64,000 nt of DNA. Origin: Lepiota brunneoincarnata. Lineage: Eukaryota > Basidiomycota > Agaricomycetes > Agaricales > Agaricaceae. The stretch spans positions 1 through 64,000 of the forward strand of contig JAEBUN010000026.1 in the NCBI GenBank assembly GCA_023014365.1, written 5' to 3'. The position numbers and the translations under genes were made by a program. The notes beneath the pieces are model-generated. The model saw only the letters and a list, made by a program, of their open reading frames with translations, was not told where the DNA came from and did not search any database. Positions 1-10,405 of the stretch are shown piece after piece (position 1 is the first letter of the stretch; each line of letters starts with the position of its first letter).

Positions 1-396
1 CACCTAAGGTAAGTACCCCGCCACCGCCACCGGTTATTCATGTCGCCGGTGCCGGCTTTCACAAGCTTCCCACGCTTGGACCCCGTGCGAAAGTGCACCT
101 TGCCACGTTGTCACGTGACGGCCCTACCCCGGCCCGGATTGTTCCGTCGTCGGGTAACATAGCCCGATGGCACGTGACCGGTCGCACGATCACGTGACTT
201 TTCTCAGCGCCAACATGCGCGCTAAAGTCAGTACGGTAGGTTTACGTAAGCCGATAGTAAGTTATATCTCTAAGTTTCACCGATTATTCGGGGGATTATA
301 TAACGCGATCCGCGGAACGTTATCGATCGATTACGTTCGCAATCGATGCCGCTATCGCGGTCATCGATTGGACGGCAGGTGTCTGACGGACATCGT

Positions 397-462
397 GCGC
401 CTGATGAGTCTTTTATAAGACGAAACGGGTGGGTAGTTGGAAACCCCAACGACCCGTTGCGC
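397..462 (+). ncRNA. Type I hammerhead ribozyme, copy A
   Basis: All core elements are present: CTGATGA at 401-407, stem II GTCTT/AAGAC closing a TTAT loop (408-421), GAAA at 422-425, stem III CGGGT/ACCCG with an inner GTTGG/CCAAC hairpin, then GTT as the GUH cleavage triplet. Stem I is a GCGC/GCGC pair (397-400 with 459-462), leaving both ends in stem I. Predicted self-cleavage is between 458 and 459. Hammerheads are known in PLEs, where they process tandem transcripts. Confidence 0.88.
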
Positions 463-497
463 CCTCCGTCGCGACTCGTGTGTTATACGCCCCCTTT

Positions 498-518
498 CCT
501 AACCCTAACCCTAACCCT
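498..518 (+). repeat. Interstitial telomeric repeat (CCCTAA)3
   Basis: Three and a fraction CCCTAA units directly follow the 3' end of PLE copy A. They mark the telomeric tract onto which that copy was added. The C-rich strand is the element sense strand. Confidence 0.92.
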
Positions 519-696
519 TCCCGATCGGTAAGATAAGTGTAAGTCTTCCGATTGGTCGGGCAGGTAAGAGTCTGTGGACTAATCGTGCGCCTGACGAGTC
601 TTTATAAGACGAAACGGGTGGGATCGTTTAATACTAACGACCCCGTTGCGCCCGTCCACGCTCGCCGTCGTATATTTCCTCCTTCCCTAACCCTAA
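519..696 (+). mobile_element. Penelope-like element 3' end, copy B (5'-truncated)
   Basis: A second, strongly 5'-truncated copy begins right after the telomeric tract of copy A. Only about 70 bases before the ribozyme remain. It ends in TTCCCTAACCCTAA. Its sequence differs from copies A and D both in the ribozyme core (CTGACGA, allowed by the CUGANGA rule) and in stem III, so it is a separate, older or divergent subfamily insertion. Confidence 0.8.
587..651 (+). ncRNA. Type I hammerhead ribozyme, copy B (variant core)
   Basis: GCGC at 587-590, CTGACGA at 591-597, stem II GTCTT/AAGAC, GAAA at 611-614, stem III CGGG/CCCG with an inner TCGTT/AACGA hairpin, cleavage triplet GTT, then GCGC at 648-651. 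The T to C change falls at the variable N of CUGANGA. The altered inner hairpin keeps its pairing, which suggests constraint on structure. Predicted cleavage is between 647 and 648. Confidence 0.82.
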
Positions 697-830
697 GACG
701 AAACGGGTGGGTGGTTGGAAACCCCAACGACCCGTTGCGCCCTCCGTCGCGACTCGTGTGTTATACGCCCCCTTTCCTAACCTCACTTATCCACTAACCC
801 TACGGGTTAGCATAGGGTTATACTCCCCTA
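695..830 (+). mobile_element. Penelope-like element 3' end, copy C (truncated inside the ribozyme)
   Basis: CCCTAA of copy B passes directly into AAGACGAAAC, the 3' strand of ribozyme stem II. The copy is therefore 5'-truncated inside the hammerhead with a small AA overlap at the junction. The rest of the ribozyme (stem III, cleavage triplet, GCGC) and the following CTCCGTCGCGACTCG block match copy A. The telomeric tail is degenerate (776-830). This is the third consecutive attachment in the same orientation. Confidence 0.75.
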
Positions 831-1419
831 ATTCTAAACCCCACACCAAACAGAATTTTCCACAACCTTGTACCCCCTACTCTCCCTCACCACAGAATTC
901 TGCTCCAGCCCCACTATAAACAGTACTCACCATCACCTCCCCCCAACCAGCCAGTACCCTACTAATTCTCTTTCTCTACTTACAGACCCAAAACTCTTTA
1001 CAGTCTCCCTCCAAATATATGAAGATTTCACACAACCTAGGCAGTCCCACCATCACACACTACCTCCACAGCCAACCTCTACTCAATCCATTCAATACAA
1101 CAAAATCCACTCACCATCCCTACATCACCCAACCACCTACCACATCACCAACATACCACCCCATCCCCACACTACACCCAAAATTTCCAGGCTCCAACTC
1201 CACAGCATCCAGCCCACTATACTAGTCTAGCTCAGAACACCCCACCTGCCAATCAACAAAACCCACACCAGCTTCCCCAACACATCTACTCAACTTCCTG
1301 CATCCCAACACTACACTCATACAGTACTACACTTTAGCCCACACCCAACCACCCCCCAACCTCCCTCCAACCCACACAACCACCCTATCAACAAGTCCCC
1401 TTCCCCACTAACGTAAACA
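831..1419 (+). repeat. C/A-rich low-complexity subtelomeric DNA
   Basis: The + strand is almost free of G, with long runs of CCAC, CATC and CCAA motifs. Open frames here are composition artefacts of repeated Ser/Pro/Thr/His codons with no family resemblance. I see no gene. Confidence 0.6.
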
Positions 1420-1910
1420 AAAGCACCAGTCAAGTGAGCCTAGTGCCCTTGGTAGGCCAGCACCACTGCCTAAGGGGGAGGGGTGGAGAGTGTTTGAGAA
1501 CCAGAGGGAGAGGGGCTTGAGTAGATAGAAAGAGAGCTGGGCTGTATTCTGGCTAGTTTTTATACTACCAGGTGCACTTTTTAAATGGCCATGTGAAAAG
1601 TATGCAACCGGAGAGATAGGAGGACAAACCATATGTTCTTTAACTACCCAAGGGGAGGTATGGGTTAGGGTTAGGGGCTTCCCCTATGCCATCCGTCCCT
1701 TGCATGACATGTCCATTCCTGTTGCTCCTCCCCTTTGGCATGTTTTGGGTGGTCGACAACCCGGGAGCCTCTGGTCACCCTACTTATCTCCCCGGTCTCC
1801 TCTGCCCTAGTGGAAGGGGGGATCACCCGTGCTACCTGAGCAGCCCTCCTTCCCTCTCCACACCAGTCCCACCCACCAATCCCTCCCCAGGCCTAACAGA
1901 CTAAGAAAAA
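1420..1910 (+). repeat. Diverged subtelomeric repeat, copy 1
   Basis: It shares an ordered series of short blocks with 4130-4700: CTTGGTAGGC..AGCACCACTGC, TTGAGTA..ATAG, TTTATACTACCAGGTG, GTCCCTTGCAT, CTCCCCGGTCTC, GTGCTACCTG and CCCTCCTTCC. Block order and spacing match, so the two are old copies of one roughly 500-bp unit of unknown type. A third fragment (CCTATGCCATCCGTCCCTTG) sits at 4039-4058. Confidence 0.65.
1663..1676 (-). repeat. Short telomeric repeat in opposite orientation
   Basis: GGTTAGGGTTAGGG is on the + strand, opposite to the CCCTAA tracts at 498 and 685. It lies inside subtelomeric repeat copy 1. It is too short to infer more than a past end-joining or template-switch event. 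Confidence 0.6.
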
Positions 1911-2890
1911 CACAATGCCCAACACAATTCAAATGCATAAAAGCACACACATGAACTACCAGACAAACCAACAAAATTCCATTTAGGAGAGAACCCAGAG
2001 CGAAAAAGACTCCACGAGACCTTTGAAGGGCGACGGGGCAAAGGAACTAAACATCTTTACTAGAACATGATACAGCATATAAGCTAACTACTAAAAGGAA
2101 AAAAAGCCGCAGCCCCAGGTACCAAGAACAACGAGTATATAACAACATAGAGAAAACCGAAAGCACACATAGAAGAAGCTCCTCACATCAGACCAACAGA
2201 AAGAACTTAGGGTTGAGGCCTAAACAAAGGAATAATACCCTATCAAGATCGCAGACACTTAATATGGAAGATAATACACAACAGAATAAAATGCGGACAG
2301 ATACTTCATGAGAATCCCAGGACTAGAAGAAAGGGCAATATCGGCTTGCGGACCAATAGAAATCAAATGTAACAAAGGAACAACGAAAAATATGGAAACA
2401 CCTAGAAGAAACGTGGGACAAAGGTCAACAGACGACACACCCTGGGTCAAACCAAAACATACGCATTCTAATGGGAATAGGAGCCGTCATAATAGGCCAG
2501 AAGAACGAAAACGATACGACAACAAGAACATAACAGAAAAAATAAAAAGCGTAATAAACGAAACGGAACATACAGACAAAACACTAACAGATCCATGGAA
2601 CCCAATGATGAAAGAGGAAACTAGACATAGACTGGAAATAACAGAAGGAGTACCGTACGAAAAGAGAAACAAGCAATAAGAAACTACAAAGCAAAATGGG
2701 GACAAAAGAATCACCTAACAACAGTAAACGAAAAAGAAAGAGAAGTAACCATCAACATATAATAGTCCACACAAAGACTCACGCACAAAGAACGAATAGA
2801 GATGAACAGACCCAAAGAGAAAAAGAACCTACCTTAAGGGGAGGAACAGACAACCGAACCAAAAACGGATATGAACAATAACTCTTCAAT
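1911..2890. other. A-rich, strand-asymmetric segment without a recognised gene
   Basis: Roughly 1 kb in which the + strand is very rich in A and poor in T, with long AGAAC/GAAA/ACAAA motifs. The best frames (2308-2679 and 2696-2881) encode Lys/Asn/Arg/Thr-rich sequence with no motif I can name. The strong single-strand skew resembles the internal region of some LTR retroelements or a decayed element, but nothing here proves that. Confidence 0.4.
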
Positions 2891-4129
2891 CACAATTTTG
2901 GGCCTGCCCCGAGTGAAACGCTTCGTAAACACCCAACTCAACATGATTGACTAGCACTAGGCTTAAAGCCAGTGCGAAATCACACGAGCGTCTAATGCGA
3001 ATCCATCTAACACCAACCCTTTTTAGTGAGTATCCCCCATACCGAGAACCTCACACTCTCCGGACCTAGTCCTACAGGTTAGCTGGTAATCACTTTTGCC
3101 TCCCCAGCCCTCAACTCCGTCAAGAGCTGAAGAGGAATGGTTAAACCAGATACCAATCAGCCAAAGAAATCTCGACACCTGAATCCCGTCCCCCCGAATA
3201 CCTCGCCAACGGAGAAGAATCAGTATCTACCCAACCAGCCATCAGAACTACCCTAGAGGATGAGACTAACCACAATACAAGCGCGCAGTACATACGTCGG
3301 ACACCGAATATATAACATAATCCAGTAACCAAGACTATCAGTATTTAACGGACACGCCTCACCTACGATCCATGAGAGCGAGAAATCTATCTACTCCTAT
3401 GTACATGAAATAAAGAAATCAATAAACAATGTTTCCACATCAGAGGCGCATTGTGCCACCAGTCCACGCACGTCCCCATCGATAGCACAATCGTGGCGAG
3501 GGAGCCCGCCTCAAGTTCCACTCGCGAGCCCCTTTCCTCCCTCACAAGTCTCTAAACCCCACTGCAGGCGGAGCCTCCGCCCACCGCCCCCGTCTGTACG
3601 GCCCACAGGCGCCACGCCATCGCCAAACCCCACGGTGTTAGAATACGAGTGTCGTTAGCCTCAGAGACTCGTATGCGCGAGAGAACTGACCCTGCCGGTC
3701 ATTCGAGCTACCTTGTTTAACCTAAATACGGAACAATAAAAGCTACCCTTTACATAAGAGAAAAAGATCGTCAGCCGAAACACCGGAAACTGGGGCCAAG
3801 TAATCAACGTTTGGACCCCCCGGCATTCCGTGAAACTCGCCACGAGTTTGCATTTCCAACACACGGCGCCCCCTCTACATTACTACTAGCCTTTGTCCCA
3901 CAGTCAACCACTTTGCCCTACACCCCCCTTGCCTACCAGCACCACACCCTTCGAACCCCATCCAACCCAACCCGTAACAACAAGAGCACACCCCGGACAC
4001 CCTGATCATTTCCTAACCGAGCTCCCGCAGAGAATCCCCTATGCCATCCGTCCCTTGCATCATCTTGTCCCTGCCCCTTCTTGGTCCCCCGTCCCCACCG
4101 TCCTTGTCTCTGCCCTCTCGTGAACAGAG
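2891..4129. other. Subtelomeric DNA without supported genes
   Basis: Mixed-composition sequence in which no frame gives a spliceable or motif-bearing protein. It contains the short fragment of the subtelomeric repeat at 4030-4070. Otherwise I see nothing. Confidence 0.4.
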
Positions 4130-4700
4130 GAAAGTCCGCTTGGTAGGCGAGCACCACTGCGTCCGTCGGCCGCAAAGCTTTTGACCCCGAGGGGGGGAGT
4201 GGAGAGACTCAGCGAGAGAACAAGAATGAGAGGCACACGGCCTTGAGTACATAGATCGCTACCTTCTTTCTAGCTGGTTTTATACTACCAGGTGGTCTAC
4301 AGAAACCACGAGAAGGCTTAGCAGATTCGCCCATGCGAATCTGTCCCTTGCATCACCTGTCCATACTGGTCGCGTTTGGCCTGTTTTGCGTCGTGAACCA
4401 GCCCCGAGCGTGTCCCCATCGCCGTTGTCTCCCCGGTCTCGTCTGACGGGTGCTACCTGTACTGGAAGACGGGATGGGCCTGTACAGGTAACCCATGCCC
4501 CTGCATGTCCAACCACTGCCCCATCCAACTGGCAGTCTAAATCCCAGATACCAGTTCTCCACTCACACATTTCGCCCATCATCTTTCCATTCTCTTTCCC
4601 TCCCCTCTTTCTGCCCCGACCCCATCCACCTGTAGGAGAGCCTCAGCCCTCCTTCCTTCCCCACACCAGCCTCTCATCCACATTAACTAGCACACTTTCA
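4130..4700 (+). repeat. Diverged subtelomeric repeat, copy 2
   Basis: Partner of 1420-1910, with the same block order. It is more GC-rich and lacks the interstitial TTAGGG. The closing block has the same CCCTCCTTCC-CACACCAG sequence as copy 1, after which the copies diverge. Confidence 0.65.
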
Positions 4701-4820
4701 CCACGTCCAGAACACCAGCCCCCCAACCCTTTCTATTTCTATAAATAAACATAATTTACTACCCCCCCCTTCTAATGCTCCCCGCTCCACCCTCAAACTG
4801 ACCGAACACCGGCCTCAGGT

Positions 4821-6895
4821 CTATCTCATCCAACTGATCCATCCATCCTTCCCTTGGAATAGGAAATCATCCCGAGAGTACGCAGCATCCAGTTTAAGGA
4901 TCGCTTTCGCCACCTTGGTCGCAAGCACCTTGCCTCCCTTCTCAGACTCCTCTTTCCACCTCTCATTCCCCACACCCTGCTGCGTGTAAGCGTTCGGGTG
5001 TATTACCATCTTGCATAGCGAAACAACCGGCTTCTTCAAAAACCCTACAGCACAGGTTACTTCCACCAATCCAGATCCAAGATCACCAGAACTCACTTCT
5101 GCCATCTGTCCCGCAGCATCGCCACCGTCATATAGCACAGCGTGGTAAACAGCTCCGGATGGTGTGCATTCGTAGACGCCTTGCCCTTCGTGTGGTCAAA
5201 ACCGCCGGGAGGCCTCCATCAGATGCATCGTGTCGTACGAGATGAAGTGCCCCCCCGTAGCAAAACTTTTGCATGGCGTGTACACTTCATGCCACGTTCC
5301 AGGCGGCATGATTCTGTTGCCCTGCTTTTAGCATCCTTTCTCTAAGTAAAAACAGGGGGTACTTGCACCAGATCTCCCGGTTCAGCCTGAATCAACGACG
5401 CCTCAGTCGCCGTGTCCAGCCATCCTGCAACTTCCTCCCCGTTCCTCTCATCAATCCCAACTTTCACCATCACCTCGTTCGCCCTATTCAGCTCCCCCTT
5501 GCCTTTCGCCCCCACAACTTTTTCTGGCCGAATCACCACCCACATTTTCACCCCTGACAGCACCCGCACGAACGTCCCATGCCCATCCGCATCCTTGTGC
5601 GCATATGTGTGAAACCCACCGTGGTGGATGAGCTCCCATTTCCTGCTCTTCAGCGCGTGCCCCTGGCATTTCCCCGGCGGAGCCTGCAACACATCTGTGC
5701 AGGAGAACAGGAGCGCCGGCGTCGCATCATCTAGACCTCTGGTAACCAGTTTAAGCCCAGCTGCCTATCCACACAATCCTATACACTCACTCTGCTATCG
5801 CCGGACGGTTCAGGTCGGGGGAAGGCAGATCCAGGATGCACTGGACCACGTTCTGATTCCTCACATTTCCCAAGAACTCACTCAGCGTCCCCAAGTGGTA
5901 CGGCTGGCTAGGTTCAACTGCCCTCAACATCGCATCTGAGCCAGACATTAGCCCATTCCATCCCCTTGCTAGAACCATACTTCTTACCATGAAAGTCCCT
6001 TGGAAGGTGATTCACCTCCAGCTTTCTCTTCTCCAGGAACTCCAGCGTGAGTGGTTCAGGCCTCCTCCGTTCAAAGTCCTTCACTACTACCACAAACCCC
6101 CTAGCCAGGAGGTGCCGGCACTCCTCCACAAGGTCCCCCGCGTTCCCATCCTGACTTCCTCGGAGACATCTCACGAACTCGCACCCTTCCCAGTCCACTG
6201 CCCGTTCCGCCAACAGTCTCACCGCTTTCTCATCCTATAGTTCAAATCTCAGCCTATGTACATGCTTTCTATATAGAAAAAATACCCACCTTATACAGTA
6301 CATTTCTGTCCTCCCCATCATTGCTTGGAATGAACGGCAGCACCGTCTTCGTTCCATTTGCCCACTCAACTGTCGGCGCATCTTGGGAAATTTCCTCCCC
6401 GAGCACTCCTGTCACCCAATCACGCTTGACTGCCGCGCGCGAGGGTTCCTGCGAGGGCCCTTCTTCTTCTTGACCAACAGCTCCGGCCGCCGGGTCGGTG
6501 AGGGCTGGCGGACCCACCTCGCTGCCATTCACGACCTCAGGCGTGGGTGGACGCATTGCAACACCTCTGGCCGCCGCCGGATCAGCGAGGGTTGGCGGAC
6601 CCATTTCGCCGTCGCCGTTGACAGCCTCAGGCGTCGGTGAACGCATTGTAATCAGTCCGGCCGCCAGGTCACCGAGGGCTGGCGGACACATTTCGCCCCC
6701 GTTGACCGCCTCAGGCGTCGGTGAACGCATTACAATATCACCCGGCGCATGGCTTGCCCCCGCCGTGTCGTATTGTGCAGCCCTAAGTGGAAGGGAGTTG
6801 AGATCAGCGGCGAAGGTACAGGCAAGCACTCACTCCGCCTTTCTTTTTTTCTTGGCCGGGCTTGACCCCGACCCCTCCGCCCGGCTGCTATCCAT
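4821..6895 (-). pseudogene. JmjC-domain protein gene with a frameshift
   Basis: The protein starts at 6895 with a short first exon containing a nuclear-localisation-like PAKKKRKAE. A good GTGAGT intron follows, then three diverged repeats of about 29 residues containing SPTPEAVNG. The JmjC core holds an HxD iron-ligand site in HTYAHKDADGHGT, the segment VLSGVKMW, and after an intron the distal histidine in PPGTWHEVYTP and GGHF. JmjC proteins are Fe(II)/2-oxoglutarate dioxygenases, often histone demethylases. Frame continuity breaks at 5198-5201, where four T residues (coding strand) follow the codons for MEASRR. Removing one T would open the frame through about 35 more plausible residues. A terminal exon (4821-5040) carries a Lys-rich tail but also needs an indel to join. 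Either the copy is decaying or the assembly has homopolymer errors. Internal introns between 5.7 and 6.3 kb are not fully resolved. Confidence 0.7.
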
Positions 6896-7442
6896 GAGTG
6901 GACATAGACGCGTATGAAAAGCAAATCTCACGCTTTTTGAGCCCTTTCCTCCCTGTCCCTGGCCCTAACGGGAAATGGTCAGAATCGCGGTCTGTGGCTT
7001 CTCCGGCACCAACCTTTTGGCCCTCATTCGTTCCGCTTTCTTCCTCTTCCTCTGCTCCTCCGGCGCGTCCGGATTGGTGATACTAACAGGCAGATCTATA
7101 ATTAATATTGGAGAATCTGATCGGAAACGACTTACGGAGCTACGGGCTTGACCTGACCGTCTCCATTGGGGGCGCATTCGATGAATTGCATTTTGCAAGC
7201 TTGTGGGCGCGATGGGTTCAAGATCAGTGCCAAGCGTTTCCAGGTATGGGTAGGGTTGGCGGGCTTGGGACAGCGCGAAAGAAAGTCACGGTTACCGTAT
7301 ATAGGAAACGAACCTTGGTCACGCGATGGTTGTGGCTGTGCCAACGAACGAGTGCGTCTGAGAAACTGAGAAAAAAACGAAGACTAAGGGACGAATCTTG
7401 GACCATAGCACCTGGGAGCGCTCTCCACACCGTTGTAGCTTA

Positions 7443-7458
7443 GTTCTCTCAAGAGAAC
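7443..7458. repeat. 16-bp palindrome, copy 1
   Basis: GTTCTCTCAAGAGAAC: 7-bp perfect arms around a CA centre. It matches the consensus GTTCTCGNACGAGAAC at both outer arms. Confidence 0.75.
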
Positions 7459-7470
7459 AAGTCCCTAAGA

Positions 7471-7534
7471 GGCTGCACATGTAACGACTGCCCCACCCGG
7501 ATCAAACCCCGGATCAAGAAACTGGGAGCGCCCA
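7471..7534 (+). repeat. Dispersed GGATCAAG repeat, copy 1 (short)
   Basis: It shares ACATGTAACG.CTGCCCCAC, CCGGATCAA and GGATCAAG...GGAGCGCCC with copies at 10531, 20093, 22371 and 23773. An internal block present in the others is missing. The family is unidentified. Confidence 0.6.
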
Positions 7535-7665
7535 GGCCAACGGAGCCGCTATCGTTTCGATTTTCTTTTGGATGGGTTTCACATGGTTTCCCTTCACTTT
7601 CACTTCAGAATCTAAGTACAAATGTGTGCAGGAACCAATTCTGCATGCAGGCTAGGCTTCATCCC

Positions 7666-9260
7666 TCACGTCCTCTTGCAGATCAGCTTGTCCTCTAGGC
7701 TTCCCCCCCTTCCATAGTTTGTCCTTAACCCCCACTCCTTCTCTTTGTCCTTGAGAATCTCATAGCTGGCTTCAGGGAAGAAAAAGACAGTGGAAATTCT
7801 TCCTGGGGTCAGGGAGGGTATTGAAGGGTTGTGGGGGAGCGGTTGGTAGAGACAGACTTTGTGCCATATGTCTGCTGACTCAAAGAGACAGACATGTCCT
7901 GGAAAATATCTGATGAAGATCAAGGCATTAGAGCGAGGACGGCGAGAGTAAGGAAGGGAGGGGTACAGACGAGAATTTGGCTCCAAATTGGGGAAGGCAC
8001 ATCTCCCCCCCTATGAAATCACCGCATGGAAAACATGCCGCTGGCCCAAAATCCTTGTCGTCCACATGCAGATCACCTTGGAGCTTGTATATGATGGCTC
8101 TTCCCAGCCAAGGTCCCGGGTCTCTTCCATCCTGGAACCAAGCTCCCGCCTCGAAAGCTTTCTCATACTTGGCGTACATGCTCGGGAACGTCGCCTTGAA
8201 CATAATGGCCAAAATCTTGGCCACCGGGCTCGTCTCAAAGTAGTACCCAGCCACCGCTCCTGCTGCCGTTCCACTCCTTGACATGGGTTCTGAGAGGTAC
8301 AGGCCCTAAGATACGTTCAGGATCGTATGTATTATACCTTGTTCCACGGAGCGGCAGCACTCACCCGCTCTCTTTGGCCCTGCTGTATCCACCCTTGAAC
8401 AAGGTGAAGTACTCCGGTGCTCTCCTCCCGTAGTTCCCCTGACCCTTGGACCCTGTATCTCAGCACCCCTCCATCCAAGTCCCCAGATTTGTGCCTCTTG
8501 TCTGCGCTGGTGCATGCCTTTGGCTTCACCACAGCGCACAGCGCCTGCGTAGCATGCTGGTAGGCCTTGGCTAACCGGTCCTGCCAAAGCTTAATAATCA
8601 ATATAGCACGAAAGAGGCCACTTACTCCTATCCCATCCTCAACCAGGTCACCGCGGTGCATGTCTAGCACCGTCCTACCTTGGTATTGAACCGAAAGGTC
8701 TCCACCCAGGTCAACCGGCCGCTTGAGCTCCTGATGCTCCAGTAAGCAAATGAGTTTACAGGATCAGTCATGCGAGCCAACCCACCCGGTCACTTCTCCT
8801 TCTCACTCCAAAGTAAAAGAACAGCGGTTTGCCGTCCCTGTCGAAGTATTGAGCAGAGAATGGCCGGCTAGGCTGCCCAGGTCCCAGTTCCTTGTTGCAA
8901 AATGCCTCCAGCTCGGCCTTTCTTTCATCCAAGCGACCGTTTTGGGCCTTCAGGTCTTCATGCGTAAAAGGCATTCTGTACATGTCTGCATAAAGTAAGA
9001 AATCCCCAACCCTACGCTCTGCCTGCTCCAGGGTCATTTGAAGTCTTACAGCGGGGCTCCTACTTCTGTTCCTGCTGCCGCACAAGGCTTCTTTCATCAT
9101 ATACAACCTGGGCGGAGGGGGTGGAATTTTCTGGCCCCTTTCAGCTGGCTGGGTATGCTGGTTCAGCCAAAGCCCCCAAGCGCAGAGCGAGCTGTATATG
9201 CAAACCCACCTTGTCCATCTTTTGAACTTTTTCTTGCCTGGAGGACTTTTCCTTGGGCAT
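7666..9260 (-). CDS. 2OG-Fe(II) dioxygenase, possibly TET/JBP-like
   Basis: A multi-exon minus-strand gene. A likely first exon starts at 9260 (MPKEKSSRQEK). A helical N-terminal segment (MTLEQAERRVGDF, about 8.77-9.05 kb) and a middle segment (LKRPVDLGGDLSVQYQGRT) precede the catalytic core at 7.67-8.28 kb. The core shows the double-stranded beta-helix signature in order: HxD in LHVDDKD, the strand GDFIGGEMCLP, PGHVCLFESADIWHKV with the distal iron-binding His, and GRISTVFFF with the 2-oxoglutarate-binding Arg. This pattern resembles the 2OGFeDO families expanded in mushrooms, including TET/JBP enzymes that oxidise 5-methylcytosine, but I cannot assign the subfamily from sequence alone. It is a neighbour of the JmjC gene on the same strand. 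Exon joins near 8.3-8.7 and 9.1 kb are uncertain. Confidence 0.6.
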
Positions 9261-9829
9261 TTTTTCAGTTGCTTGGTGGCTGGGCTGCTAGCAGCCAGGC
9301 GGGACTTGTTTACTTAACGTTGGACTAGGTAAAACTATTTATTCCCTTGGCAGACTTGCCCATAAGGCGGGTCTTTGGCTTTACTTGACCGGCCCTAAAG
9401 AGTTCACCGGGTTGAAAGTCTGACACCCTATTCAATTCACATTCGCAACAAAGGCCAAGTCCTTTTTACATAGCACAAATACAAATTCAAGTTGACAAAA
9501 TCAATAAACAAACAAAAATTGTATCAGAAATGGGGGTTTAAAATTCTCAGACTCCGGAGTGAGATGCGCTGGTACAGCGCTCAGGAATTGTCAAAGGGTT
9601 CCAAAATAAAATCATCCAAACATGTCCCAAACGTATATGGATTCTACCTGCCTAGAAAAGAGCGGATGTGAGAGCAAGCAAGGATCAGACAGAAACATAC
9701 CCTACGCTGGAGCTTGGATCTTCCCACTGCGCACATGGGAGGATCCAAGCTCCAGCGCTGCCACGCAGGCCGAGCAGAGGGAGGGCCAATGGCCAAGGAG
9801 AGAGAGAGCCGAAGCGACGGAGGGGGTTC
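9261..9829. other. Intergenic spacer
   Basis: AT-richer spacer upstream of the dioxygenase gene. A perfect inverted pair GCTTGGATC...GATCCAAGC flanks a short spacer at 9711-9752. I see no gene. Confidence 0.4.
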
Positions 9830-9887
9830 AGGGTGAGGGCGAGGGCGAGGGCGAGGGCGAGAGCGAGAGCGAAGGCGAAGGCGAAGG
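9830..9887 (+). repeat. (GAGGGC)n-type hexanucleotide microsatellite
   Basis: Nine to ten hexamer units alternating GAGGGC, GAGAGC and GAAGGC. Frames through it read as Gly-Glu or Arg-Ala dipeptide runs and are not evidence of a gene. Confidence 0.85.
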
Positions 9888-10109
9888 TGGTTGGCGTTCA
9901 AGTTCAACCCGATGATGTGGCAAGGGCTTTTAATAGCCACGTAACGACCCTGCAAGGGTTCCCGCGCACTGGCGAATTTTGCCGCCCTATACAAAAAGCA
10001 ACGAGGGCGGGCCTTGCAGGATGGGGAGCATGGAGAAGCCTTGGGCTTGAGGAGATGGCGGAGGAGGCATGCTTGGTCGCAGGCAGACCTTCAGCCCTCG
10101 CTGTATTTG

Positions 10110-10405
10110 GGTGGGGTGTCCGCTGCTGCCGTATTTGGGCACAGTGTGTCCACCGTTGCCGTATTTGGGCACAGTGTGTCCACCGTTGCCGTATTTGGGC
10201 ATAGTGTCCGTTGCCGCGTTTGCGCGCGGTGTCCACTGTTGCCGTATTTGTGCATAGTGTCCGTTGCCGCGTTTGCGCGCGGTGTCCACCGTTGCCATAT
10301 TTGGGCATAGTGTCCGTCGCCGCGTTTGCGCGCGGTGTCCACTGTTGCCGTATCTGGGCATAGTGCCCACCGTTGCCGCGTTTGCGCGCGGTGTCCATCC
10401 TTGCG
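10110..10405 (+). repeat. 53-bp minisatellite
   Basis: Higher-order units of about 53 bp, each made of two related halves (TGTCCACCGTTGCCGTATT and TGTCCGTTGCCGCGTTTGCG). TAGTGT anchors recur at 10202, 10255 and 10308. The first two units are 30-bp single halves. All three minus frames stay open because the unit lacks stops, giving repeated NAATDTMPKYGNGGH-like peptides that are probably not coding. Confidence 0.85.

Larger units (their letters stand above)
1..518 (+). mobile_element. Penelope-like element 3' region, copy A (truncated by window start)
   Basis: This stretch closely matches 26746-27250, the 3' untranslated region of the reverse-transcriptase element further right, so it is a 3' fragment of the same family. 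It runs from CACCTAAGGTAAGTAC through a hammerhead ribozyme and about 35 bases more into CCCTAA repeats. The orientation, element sense strand running into C-rich telomeric repeat, is what is expected of endonuclease-deficient PLEs that prime on telomeric G overhangs (known for Coprina/Athena-type elements). Its 5' extent lies outside the window. Confidence 0.8.
6896..7665. other. Intergenic region between JmjC and dioxygenase genes
   Basis: It holds a 16-bp palindrome (7443-7458) and a short copy of a dispersed repeat (7471-7534). A minus-strand frame at 6965-7198 encodes a basic stretch with EEQRKRKKAERMRAKRL. This could be a relic exon of a neighbouring gene, but I cannot connect it. Confidence 0.4.

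Noticed and set aside
831..1230. Pro/Ser/Thr/His-rich secreted proteins in overlapping plus frames
   Set aside because: Pure C/A composition effect. No signal peptide, introns or conservation pattern.
10110..10405. Possible CRISPR-like array
   Set aside because: Units are contiguous tandem repeats without unique spacers, and the genome is eukaryotic.
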